A stretch of DNA of 64,000 bases from assembly GCF_026212465.1 (NCBI RefSeq), contig NC_080049.1, positions 34,578,885 through 34,642,884 of the forward strand, in the 5' to 3' direction. The translations under genes were made by a program, and so were the position numbers. The DNA comes from Amaranthus tricolor. Lineage: Eukaryota; Streptophyta; Magnoliopsida; Caryophyllales; Amaranthaceae. Positions 10,844 to 22,585 of the stretch are shown here, in pieces. Positions within the stretch are counted from its first letter, which is position 1; each line of letters begins with the position of its first letter. Under the pieces are notes generated by a model that saw only the letters and a list, made by a program, of their open reading frames with translations, was not told the DNA's origin and ran no database searches.

Positions 10844-13487
10844 ATGGCTCAAAACCTTCAACTATTTCCTAATGGCATGCCCGTTCTTTTTTATGGTGAA
10901 TTGTTTGTTTTGGCCAGAGATGGCGTTGAGTTTGAAATCGACAAGATCCCCGGGTGAGTTTGCTTCTCTTTCTCTCAATCTCTATTTTCTAATTTAATTT
11001 TTTTAAGATTTATTTTATTGATATCTTTTTTGAAAATTTTGTTGCTTTTTTCCCAGTTTAGAGATTGATTGATTTTCTCAAATTATATTAGGAATGGTAT
11101 AAAAAATTAGGGTTTTGGTATGAAAATATCTAAAATATCGATTTAATACGATTTACAGAAATACAGGAAGAACATATGAAGAGAAAAACCTAGATTGAAG
11201 AAATTAGGAAACATTATTCAAATTAAATTTTACTAGAACGAAAAATTGGGGAAATTGCTGTTGGTTTGATTTAATTCGATTTAATTGAGTGGAGCTTTGT
11301 AATTTGGGGGTGTGAATGTGTGATTCCTTGTTTGGGGAAGAAAGATGGGTGAAGGAAGGAATTCTTTTGAATATGGAACTACTTAATATTAATTATAGCA
11401 AGTAATTAAATTTAAAATAGATAAATTTGCAGGCTGCCGGATGTTGAAATTTTTAGGTCCCTTTTCGGATTTTTTAAAATATGTGTATGACACTAGAAAA
11501 TTCCATTTTGAGCCAAATTGTGGATATAATACATTAATACATAGGTTGGCTGGGATTTTTTTATGGATATAGCTCAAGAACTAAAACCAATGGGCAATGG
11601 CTTTATTCTTTGATTTTTCCGAAGAGTTTAAAGAAATACTTTACCCTTAGGATCATACATTTTTGGGTATCTAGCACTCTACTCCTCTATGTCCGTTGAG
11701 TAGGCTGCATTTGATTCAAAAACTCTCACATTTGAAGTTGTTGGTTTTACTTGTGAATTTCTGCCTCAGAAATATGTTTTGCATCATTTAAATGTGCTAC
11801 TAGTTTATTGCGATACTCCTATAAGACATTTCTAAGCGACTTTTTATCGCTGCCTTATGTTAATATCAATGGATGCACTCAATTAGGCATTTGATTCACT
11901 CTTGGACAATTTTTTTATTAAGTGTATTTGCATCAAATCTTCTCCAATTATGTTCCTGATATTTTATTATCACAGTCCCCAATGCTATTAAGTGATACCT
12001 ACCTCGGCTCTCACCTAGGCTGGGTGTGGCTTTTATGTATGCAACCTTACTCTTGTTGGTTCTAACAAAGAGATTGTTTTTGATGGGCCATGGTAACAAA
12101 CATCAATGTGCAGTTTCACATAAATTAGAAGTTTAGGCAATTGATGAGTTGTTTTAATAAAGCCCACTATATTTTGAACCTAGAGAACTATATTTCTTAG
12201 ACCCGTCAAGAATAGAAATGACTATCAAAATCCATTATGCAAAATATTACTTAACTCACTTGGATGATTCTTGTGTCTTGTAGGAGAGGAAAAGTGAAAG
12301 CCAAGGGGACTATCTACTTGTCTAACGTACGCATGGTATTTGTTGCAAGCAAGCCTACTGGGAATTTCTATGCATTTGATATGCCTCTGGTACGCTAACT
12401 TTCTCCTTTGTGTATCTACAATCTACTATCTATGTCACATTTTCCCTTTGCAGTTCATGTTGCTCTCTAATCGGTAGGAAATTTCTTATCCTACGTTTGT
12501 CCCAACTACATGTGTCAGCAATGTCTCTCCAGTATGTTGCTGTCTTTTTCCTTCTCCTTCTTCCAATCTGAATTTGTATTTTTTTCTGTGGATTCATGAA
12601 GCCTACTGCCTAGTGCTTCCCTACTTTTGACCTTTCGGAAAGGGTTAAATCAAAATGACATTGCACTTAAAATGTATTTTTTTTTATGTGGCATTTAAAA
12701 GTTCAATAAATGAATATGGTCAAATGAAATGAGCATTTTTTTCCTAGATATATTGGATGTGATTGCTGTACGTAGTTTAACACTAATCTGATTCTATATT
12801 TTCTTTCTGCAGTTGCATGTTCATGGGGAGAAATTCAACCAGCCAATCTTTCAGTGCAACAATATTTCAGGACACGTGGAACCGGTGAGTTATCAAACTG
12901 ATAGACGTCATTGTTGGTTACGCTCGTTTTGGGCTGTCACTTCATTTTAGAGCTTCCAACCTGCAGGTTGTTCCTGAAACTGAGAATAGGGCGCTATACT
13001 CAACTCACTCGTTCAAGATTTTGTTCAAGGAAGGAGGCTGTGGCACCTTTATCCCATTATTCTTCAACTTAATCAGCTCTGTGAGGCAGTACAACCAACA
13101 TGCTGCATCTGTCCCTGAGCCTCGTGTTGATCCATTACGTGCAGCACAAACTCCTGTGGACGAAATGATGAGACACGCGTAAGTACTTTTTGCTCATTTT
13201 TGCCTTAGTGTATCCAATAGCAGATATGCGTCTTTGCCACTTTGAGGTCACAAGGTCAAGTTCCGACTAGTGACACTTGGTTTAGTGAGGATTCTCCGTG
13301 CTCTCCTCCTCACTTCCAACGAACTTGTGAATCTTCCAAGAAATAATGATATTCACCCAGAATGTTGTTTCATTTCTGCAGGTATGTCGATCCAAATGAT
13401 CCAACAAAGATCTTCCTACAGCAGCCTACACCAGAGTCAAATCTTAGACGGCGTACATACCATTCACAAGGGGACAACCCCATGTAG
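10844..13487 (+). CDS. GRAM-domain / WW-domain-binding protein 2 (WBP2)-like protein
   Basis: Five exons join in frame with GT-AG introns: 10844-10953, 12284-12389, 12813-12884, 12967-13178 and 13382-13487, ending in TAG, for 201 residues. The product opens MAQNLQLFPNGMPVLFYGE. It continues with a GRAM-like core (VKAKGTIYLSNVRMVFVASK, NFYAFDMPL, HVHGEKFNQPIFQCNNISG, FKILFKEGGCGTFIPLFF). The tail includes DPNDPTKIFLQQPTPESNLR. This length and layout match the conserved plant WBP2-like/UPF0664 proteins. Their biochemical role in plants is not well defined; the GRAM fold suggests lipid or protein binding. No PPxY motif was seen. The first intron (1.3 kb) holds only unassigned AT-rich DNA. It is convergent with the IDH gene. 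Confidence 0.9.
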
Positions 13488-14409
13488 ACAAGCACAATTC
13501 GGTGTCTACTCATATATGCATCGTAGATACTTGCCTGGTCATGTTCTTATTTTCAATCACTTATGGAATCTGAATCTTGATTTTACTCTCTAAGTTTGAA
13601 TGTCGTTGTATACACTGTCATATGTGTACAGTCAGTAAGTCATAATGCTTTGAAAGGTGCCTATCGATTTATTGTGCAACTGTGGGCATAATGTGGCTGC
13701 TTTTGCTCATCCTGTTAAGATCACGGGCACAATTTTTTTTTTGGACATAACAACTAATAGGGTAAAGGAAGTAGAAAGAGTCGCACAAAAACCTTTTCGT
13801 GTTTGTTTCCTCCCCTCTAAATTTGCTATACAAATTAAGGAAATTCAAATTGTATCTTTCTAAATCTCTTCCTTTCCTTTCAACTTCTATACGAAACATG
13901 TTACTTATTTTGAAGCATTTAAAGCGACACAAATTTCGTATGAAAATTTCATCACTTTATTGCTATAACTCAGAAAAATACTTGTACCTCACAACTCTGC
14001 AAGGCCTGATGTTTCATTATACAGGTGCTGTCAGCTTACTTACTCATAAAAGTCTAAAGCACGAATTCGCAGTTACCATAATGTAAAACTCATAGTTTTC
14101 AGCGCTTCGCTGTAACTTTTAAACGATTACATAAAGAATATACATCATTTCCCAGTGTCGTACGGGGCAAACCACATCTTCAACGGTGGAGAACGAAGAA
14201 ACAGTATCTGAGAGCTTCCACTTGAACTGATAAATGTCGTATTTCATCGAAATGCTTTGTACCTTTCAATCATTAATTCAATTTGAAAAATTATTACTAA
14301 AATCAAAGTATTTTGCCAATGCTGAGAAGATCTTAATGATATGGACAGTTCTGCAAGCAGATGCCATAAAAATTAGGCCTGGCTTTAAAGTTGGAAACCA
14401 GGGAGAACC
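13488..14409. other. 3' regions of convergent genes
   Basis: Between the stop of the WBP2-like gene and the stop of the IDH gene. Expected to hold both 3' UTRs. Short open frames here have no recognisable content. Confidence 0.5.
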
Positions 14410-17400
14410 TTAGTCAAGAGATTCTATGATTGCATCAACCACCTCTTGGGTAGTGCTGTCACCTCCCAGATCTGGCGTTCGATGCTTGCCCTCGGCTATC
14501 ACTCTTTTTACAGCAGTCTCCAATCGATCAGCAAAAGACGGAAATTGGAGATGTCTTAACATCATGGCAGATGAGAGCAAAAGAGCAACTGGGTTGGCTT
14601 TCTTTTCTTTTACGATTTCGTCACTTCCAACATTTCCTGCTGAGGCACCTTGTTCAAAAACAGCATTTTCTGCTCCCACATTGCCTTCAAATACAAATAG
14701 TCAAAAATGATGAGACCTCAGAGTTTAGCCAAAAAAAGTTCAAATGCAGCTAAAATACCAACTCCTGAGTTTCAATAAAACCACTATTTTTGTATTGACA
14801 ACTTCGGTTCTGTACACTAAAACTGAACAGTCGCATGGCCATGCCAGTACTACAACATACACAGAATTAGGGAAGAATTACTTTTTTAAAGGGGGGCCAC
14901 TAATAAAAACCACAAGCAGTGATCACATCCACTCAAAATTTTTAGTATTGTCTCAATAATCAACATCCACCTACAGGAATCATTGAATGATAAAGGCCAT
15001 GTAGCAACAGATACAACAGAACGCATGGATGCACAAACATACTAGTATCATATATGGCAAGTATAAATTGCAAAGAGGAGTTATACAAAGCCAGTGCTAG
15101 TTTGGCCGTCAGACAAAAAAAGCACAAACAATCTTGAACGCCACAACCCTGCTCGAGGCCTCAACAATGCGGCACCTAATGCTATGTCATCTATGAAAAG
15201 ATGTAATGTTGCAAATGGAATTTAGACTAGCAATGAGAAGTTACCTCCAGGCATTACTCCAGTACCACCAGCTATACCTGCAGCAGTATTTGCCACGAGA
15301 TTCCCATATAGATTTGGTGTCACCTACAAGATCAAGGAATTTAAGTTAGTCAGCATAAATCCATTTATGCTTTTCAGCATAAAAAGTAGCATACAGACAA
15401 CTCATCAATTACATACACTTTGAAATTGCACATTGAAATATTCTCTTAGGTAAGAGCAGACCTAAAAGACACTCGATAAGTAACAATATTTTAAACATGA
15501 TAATAAGTAAATAAACATGTTAACTATAACTTGGAGAATGTTTCTATCATAGTGCAAAAACAAGACTACATTGCATAGCATAGCAATGGTTTTGAGGATG
15601 GTCACTGGAGTTGAAATCTTGGTTATGCCAGAGCACATGGTGGTCAATGTAAATCAACAGAAGAGGACTAGGTTTGTGGATGGTCACTGGAGTTGAAATC
15701 TTGGTTCATGCCACCAACCCAATAACCCATATATGCTTTAGCCTTTTCATTTTCTTTGTACATCAGAGCATTGTTGAGAAGTATATAAAAAATTAGCACA
15801 TTTGTTAGCAACGATAGCTTTATTACCTATGTAATAAACAGATAATACTTCTTTCACTATTGTATTAAAAAAAATGTTAGTACGTACACAACATGCCTTT
15901 TTTAAGAGTACCAACTTTTATTACTAGTATTACTAATTAAAAATTAATAGTCAAAGGCGCAAAAATATTTGAAAAGAGAGACGCACACCAAGGACCCTCA
16001 AACTAGGCTCAAAGCAAAAGTGGGGCTCATTTTTGTAGAATAAAAGTTCAGACAAATAGGAGCAAATCTGAGAAATAAAAAAAAGACTTTCAAAGGAGTA
16101 GGGGCCAAAGGGGGCTCATGCATCACATGGCTCAATAATGAAAACAATAAACCCACATACCATGACATCAAACTGTTCAGGCTTCGATACAAGCTGCATG
16201 CAGCAATTGTCCACAATGATCTCATTGTACTTGATCCCTGGATATTTTTTAGCAACTTCTCTACAAGATTCTAAGAAAAGGCCATCTGCCAGCTTCATGA
16301 TGTTGGCTTTGTGTACAGCAGTCACGGTCTTTCTGTTGTTGAGGTAAGCATACTCGAATGCATACTTTGCAATGCGCTCTGAGCAAAACTTTGTTATCAC
16401 CTAGTAAAAATGTGAAGTTAGTTCAAACAAATTCCAAAGACCCAAACCACAAAGTATTATAGATGAGAATATTCCCGCATCAAAAATAGAAATAAGTACA
16501 AAAACTCATTCATCAAAGACATTTACACATCCAATGCAGTATAGAAAAGATAATCCGAAAAATCATTTTATTTATAGCAAATTGTAACTCCCACTTCACT
16601 TTTTTTAAGGCTTGTTATTTCAAAACAATCCAAAAAAACATAAAGCATTTTCAAAATCTCACAGGAACTCGCTCCATTTAGTAGAATTTGACGTGTATAC
16701 TATAAATCAAGTTAAATCTCAAATAAATGTTGATATCACGAATTTCTTAATTATCATAATTCCCAGGTGAAAGATGACTCACAGAAAACTGCTCATCTCA
16801 AATCATCATGTACAAATTAAAGTGCATACTACAAATCAAATGAGCCTCAAGTGAAAGCTCAATATCTCAATAGTCATAAATTTCGGGCAAAACTAACAAT
16901 ATTGGGCAAGAAAGTATTCCCTACCAACCATTCAGTTTTACGCAATAGTACATCACCAAATATCAGCTAGTATACTGTGGCTAGTGCCTCTTATGATTAT
17001 CGCTTTTCCAATTCAGATGTATCTAGGAGGAATAAGTAATTTTCCAATGTTAACAAATGGTGATATTAAATGTAGATTAATAAGAACTGAGAAAAATATT
17101 GTTTTCGAAATCAACTTCAGATATTTGAAACCGAAAATGGAATTGCCTAATTGAAAGACTAAAATTACTCTCAAGAAAATAGAAAAATATTTGTGCTATA
17201 CATTTATCAGCCAGTTAGCCACACACAAAATGCAACAAAATGTTATAGGAGATATGAGGAAAACTATAGTACGTATGAGGTATAAGAGTTGAACAGTCAG
17301 GTAGTCAGGTGGCCAGATGCTTATAAAACCTAGATGACAAATTTCACGAGTGCGTAGCGCTCAAGAAGTTAGGGAGATGCTTATAAAGATATGGGTACCT

Positions 17401-20064
17401 TATTTTGGAGACAAGATATAACTTCATAGTCCGGAGAACATTTAAGCATTCAAAGTCTGGTTTCTAGCATCCTTTTTCTCAATTCAATCTTTGGATATTA
17501 ATGAGCATCATCATTAAAATTGTAAATTAACAAGACTGACAGAAAATTATTCTAGATAAGCCACACCACAAATGTGCGCAATCTATGCCACTACTCGATT
17601 CTTTTAATGTTTAAAAGATTAAATAATGAAGGACGTCAGCTTCCTGAATTGCACCTAGGTTTCTTTGAATAGAGTCACAGCACGGAAAATCTAACAACCA
17701 CATGACACCTAACTTCACCTGGTTTGCAAATCTCCTCACAATTTGTGAATCGAAGAAAGCAAATTATAACCGGTTTTGGGCTATTTTTGGGTGAATCACG
17801 AATTTGAAAAGTGAATCTTCTTGCAAATTATGTTACAATGGGACTGACCAAAATGAAAAGAAAAGTATGTCAAACTCATGGGGACCGAGTAAGTATCAAT
17901 TTCAAATAAATGTTGTTCAAAAACCAAGCTAAGCATAACATATGTTGCCAACAAATCAAAGTAAGCTACACTAATTCCACACAAAATAGAAATATAACAG
18001 CTATCAACTCCAGTAGCAGAACTGTCAGTTAAATTAAAACGACTGATCCAAAATACTAAAAGAAGTGCACTTTGTTGCCTCCTGTGTCTACAATTACACC
18101 TATGTTTTCATCAACTCTAAACCATGTCTTATCATTACAAACACAATCTTTGCTATATAAACTGCATCAGCTTTAACTGAAACAGTTTATCCCATTAGAT
18201 GCACGAATGAACATAAGAATTTAACAAAGCTTTAGTAAACTTAGAAAATAAAATCTCAGTATTGTAAAATGAATAGAATTGCACTCTCCTACGAAAAGAG
18301 AACACAATATCACCATGTAAATAAACATCACTGAATCAAAATCCTTTTAATCTTAACATCCCTTATCCCAGATCAGTCGTATAGATTCCCTAACATGGGG
18401 TATGGGAGGATATTTTGGATCATTTGATGAGGTGATCATTGGGGATGGCATGACATGCTTTGATGAAGGCCATGGAGTGCTAAAGAAAGGTGTTGAGGTA
18501 TGCATTGATCAAGGCAAGGCTCGAGGGAAGCATTGCACGACCAAGGCAGCACCTCACTTGAGTCCAGGGAGCAGCTGATAGTGCCGCTTGACCTGGTCGA
18601 GCAAAGGGCCGCTCTGTCGAGCGAGCTACAGGACATAAAGTTTGTTTGCGGGATTTTTGTGGGCGTTAAGGGTTTTGTCATAGAGTCTTCTAATATGTTG
18701 TGGGACTATAAAAGGAGTCTTTAAACATCATTAGGGTTATTGAGATTTGAGGCTAATATAAGAGAGGCAACTAAGGTTATCACCATTAGAGTTCTTCCTT
18801 GTATTATTTGTGAGAAATTGACATTAAAAGGTTCAATCTTTACTTTGATAAAGTATTCTCAAAGGTTGTGATGCTTGTTATTGATGTATTGTTGAGTATA
18901 CTAATGAAAGTAATCTTTGCTTAAGAGGAGGTATCCTTAGATACCTCATAATTATAAATCTTGTTGTCTATTGTTGTTCTGCTCTGTTTTTAGTGCTTTC
19001 TTTGTAATTATTCTTCACCAAACATCCCAAACCCTTGCATTTCAATTTTCAAAACACCACCTAATTGAATGGCTTCTGTTCTAGATAAACACTAAACATC
19101 TGATTAAAAACAGTCTTTCAAAATCATAGCCAATCTTCAAATTAACATTACCAAAAAGTTACAATCACTTCATGATTCTAAATTTTCGACGAGATAAAAT
19201 ACTCGAATGAATCCGGAGAATAATAGATAGGCCTCTGATTCATGATTCAACAATATTAATGAGTCCAAAGAAACATAAACGGCTGCTAAATCCTCCTTCA
19301 ATCATGAGTTCTACCCTAAAATCCAACTAAAAATGTTAAAAAAAAAAAAAATTCACCTTTCATAAAGAGACAAGTCAACACCACATATAAACTCAAAAGG
19401 TCAACATCACAAAAAAAAAAAAAAATTCAATTCCCCAATAAGCATCCAAAATCAGTTGATACAAACAAAAAAATCAACATCACACAATCCATCAATAAAT
19501 CAATCAACAATCGAAAAACAATACCTTAAGGCTCTCAACAACGCCGGGAACAACCTCATGTTCAAGACCAGAATACTCTCCTTCAGTATTCTCCCTAATA
19601 ACAACAATATCAACATTCTTATGCCTAGTTGGTAATCCTTTAAGATTAACACAATTAACCAAAGAAGCATACAAATCAAGGTCTTTTCTCAATTGCATAT
19701 TCAAAGAACTAACACCACCACCAACAGGAGTAGCCAAACCACCTTTCAAACAAATCTTATTCTTCCTAATAGAATCCAACACTTCTTCTGGAATCTTCTT
19801 CATGTTCCCAAATACTTCATGCTTCTCGAAGAAAACTGGCGCATGCATGGCCTCCATGATTTGTTCCACCGCTCCTGTTACCAAAGGTCCGATACCATCA
19901 CCCGGAATTAAGGTGACTTTTCGTGGAGCTCCATCTCCAGGACGGGGCATGTAGGTGACGGATCTTGAGTTTGAAAGCCATGGATTCGATTGAATTTTAG
20001 GGTTTATCCGAGTGGAGGGATCGATAAGGTGTCTTAAAAGGGATGGAGCGGATCTTCGGGCCAT
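14410..20064 (-). CDS. IDH1: isocitrate dehydrogenase [NAD] regulatory subunit, mitochondrial
   Basis: Subunit of the mitochondrial NAD-dependent isocitrate dehydrogenase of the TCA cycle. Four exons join in frame: 20064-19525, 16400-16161, 15323-15245 and 14684-14410, giving 377 residues, close to the usual length. The N-terminus ([20 protein letters not shown]) looks like a mitochondrial presequence. Hallmarks are [65 protein letters not shown] and [19 protein letters not shown]. In catalytic subunits the last motif has the metal-binding aspartates (DLISD); here it reads NLVAN. That, with the [12 protein letters not shown] region, points to a regulatory subunit of the Arabidopsis IDH1 type. 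Intron 1 is long (3.1 kb) and contains a solo LTR. The assignment to regulatory rather than catalytic is inference from those residues. Confidence 0.96.
15597..15713. repeat. short direct repeat in IDH intron 3... spacer between exons 2 and 3
   Basis: GATGGTCACTGGAGTTGAAA followed by TCTTGGTT occurs at about 15597-15625 and again at about 15678-15706, about 80 bp apart. It lies in the intron between IDH exons 2 and 3. Probably a small local duplication; no function seen. Confidence 0.7.
18396..19020 (+). mobile_element. solo LTR (about 625 bp) in IDH intron 1
   Basis: The segment starts TGGGGTATGGGAGG and ends TTCTTCACCA. It is flanked by AACA(T) at 18392-18396 and 19021-19025, a 4-5 bp target duplication. 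It is more GC-rich than its surroundings in the first third (CTTGACCTGGTCGAGCAAAG, TGTCGAGCGAGCTAC) and shows an LTR-like TATAAAAGG at about 18708. There is no internal coding region or second LTR. I therefore call it a solo LTR. The superfamily is not determined; a full relative elsewhere would settle it. Confidence 0.55.
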
Positions 20065-21494
20065 GAAAGAAGAAAAAGTAGGAGAGTTTATGGCGGTCGG
20101 AGGAAGAGAATTTTTAGTAGTTTTTTTTTTTACAACTTTTTAGGAGTAGGTTTCATTTCAACTATGTTCTATTTCTATTTTGGTCTTTACAAAGTGCGAA
20201 AGATTATTATTATTTTCAAATAAAAGTGCGTAAGATTATTATTAGGGTTGTGAAAGGGTCACACTTTTGGAGTTTGGGGCAACATATGGTAATATGGTAT
20301 GTACTCTAGTCCTATATGACTCATGGATGAATCCAAAAGAGGGACATAAACACATCATCACATACTTCCCTCTCTTCTATTAAATATCGTAATATTTAAA
20401 TTTTTAACGTGGAGAATTATAGATTATTCGTTCATTTTTTTTTTAGGAGTTTGATTCTTACTGGATACAAAAACGATTAATTTTCATTTTTGTCTAACAT
20501 AATTTCCAATGTAAGAGCTTTATATAGATATGTTATATTCTCGATGGAAATAGAAGAATAATTTAACAATTTTTTTTTATTAATATAAGGCTTATTTTGG
20601 GTGAGTTGGAAAAATAATAAGATAATTGAAAACACTTTGAAGTAACTAATGTTTTTTTAGTTGTTGAATGTGCTTGGTGATAAGTTAATCAAGATGACGA
20701 ATTTCAATTTGTTGCAAATAAACTATTTTGACAGAGGGACTCTTACCTTTATGTCTCACCTAAACACAAGATAATAAGGAAGAAATAATTACAACTAACA
20801 ATATTTTATTGCTTCAATGTTATTACGTAACTTTCACTTAGGGTCAAATTCGGGAGAATTAGATATAAACAATTTTACCTTTAGTTTAATAAGTTTTTGG
20901 ATACTGACGAGGCAGACTAAAACCCTATTTAGTTCTCGGAATTTTTATTAATTCAATCGATTTTACTGATTTTTACTAATTAAATTTAATTTTTACTAAT
21001 ACAATTGATTTTTAGTTATAAAAGTAATTAATTTTTACTAATTTAACTTACTTTTACTGATTAAAAATACTTTTTAATCATTAAAATTGATTTTTATTGA
21101 TTATTTTTTTTTAAGTTACAAATGTATGGAGATGGATAATAATTGGCAGCAATAACTCAAATTCATAGGCAATAAGCCAATAACCATAACATAAACTCCA
21201 AAACCCATATACTCCCCACCCTCCATACCCTAATTAATTCACAATTACACCCATGAATCTTGATCGGAAAACCCAGAGCATTCGTTTTTCGTTGAAAGAT
21301 TCGATGATGGGAGTAAATTGAGTTAAGAAGATTCGATTATGGAACAATGATTCAAGATGGTTAGGTTAGGTTAGGTTAGGTTAGGCACACACCCCAACAA
21401 GATTATTTCTTCTTTCTTCTTCAATTCTTTCTATTTATAGATTGTTTCATTGATTATTTTTACCGAATTAATTAATTATAATTGGCAGTTGGCA
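20065..21494. other. IDH upstream region and intergenic DNA
   Basis: Contains the presumed IDH 5' UTR and promoter (just right of 20064). An AT-rich stretch with repeated TTTTTACTAATT words lies at about 20940-21110, and a TTAGG pentamer run at 21361-21385. No gene seen. Confidence 0.4.
21361..21385 (+). repeat. (TTAGG)5 microsatellite
   Basis: Five perfect TTAGG units. The plant telomere unit is TTTAGGG, so this is not a typical plant interstitial telomere repeat. Confidence 0.9.
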
Positions 21495-21765
21495 CTACTA
21501 CTATTCAGCTTATGTGTCTTATTTGTTTTAATGGTCAAGTCACCTTAATCGTCCCATTTCTATTTTTGGTATGGACTTTTGACTTTTATGTCCTTAGTAG
21601 CTTTATCCTATTTTCAATTATACCCTCCATTACCTATACTAATTTTCCTCTCTTACATTTAAAACCCATAATACCACTCTCTTTCCTACCCTTAGGGTCT
21701 CACTTTTGACTCTCTTTAGAATCCATAAAAAGTCAAATTGGACTCTTAGGGTAAATAGGAGGGAG
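21495..21765. mobile_element. Stowaway-type MITE, about 271 bp
   Basis: The right end ATAGGAGGGAG is followed by TA; the left end CTACTACTATTCAGC is an eroded form of the matching terminus. Its interior (TATTTTTGGTATGG, ACTTTTATGTCCTTAGTAGC, TTATACCCTCCATTACC) is the reverse complement of the MITE that hosts the Copia element at 23202-28089. It shows what that MITE looked like before the insertion. Confidence 0.7.
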
Positions 21766-22585
21766 TATTATTTATAATTTAATTATAATTATTTCATAAT
21801 ATGAGGCGGGTTTTGGAATTTTTGGTAATTAGCACTCACTCATTTTGTTTTCAGTTTTGTGGGTTGGGTCATTTACGGACATGGTGTTGGATTCTTGTTA
21901 GATTTAAAAATTATTCCATGTGATTGGAATTTGGAAGTAGAGTTTGTTGCAGCAAATTGGAAGTCGCACAATTTTAGAAGATGCAGAGCAGCAATACAAA
22001 ATCATAATTAATGGTATTTTACTTTTATTTTCTGCTTTGTTTTTTTTTTCCTTCTCAAATGCTGGTTCAAACTAATTGATTATTACAGGTTTTATTTGAA
22101 TGTGATTAAGAAACAATACATAAATTTTATAGAACTAAATGGTGATACAATTTTATATAGAACATTATTAATTAATTGAACTGAACTTATTAGTTTATTT
22201 AAGCCAAACTGAAAATAAAAATACTAAAATACATTAAAAAATAATCGAGGTAAAATATATATTTATGCTTAAATGAGCAACATTCGCAATGAAGTAAAAT
22301 AATTTACTATATAAATGTTGAAACTAACTAAACAAAAATAAAAAAATAGTTCTAAATTGTTAAACAATAGTCAATATAGAAATAAGTTTTACATAAATTG
22401 TTATACGAGGCGGTCTCACTATGAAACACGTCTTATACATAACTTAAGTAGCCAATCCAAACAAATTAAGAGAATATAAGCCTTTAATTTAAAGTCGTTT
22501 CAGTGAGATTTTAATGAAAAGTTAGTTTAAGTTTGGGAGGAATAAAAGGAATAATTATTGGTAAATAAGTGTAGCAATTGGGTTG

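Noticed and set aside
13270..14086. Small open frames between the WBP2-like and IDH genes
   Set aside because: Partly overlap exon 5 in the wrong frame or lie in 3' UTR sequence; no coding features.
18436..18724. Open frames on both strands within IDH intron 1
   Set aside because: They lie in the GC-richer part of the solo LTR and have no domain features.
20940..21110. Repeated TTTTTACTAATT words as a satellite
   Set aside because: Copies are irregular in spacing and sequence; not enough order to call a tandem array.
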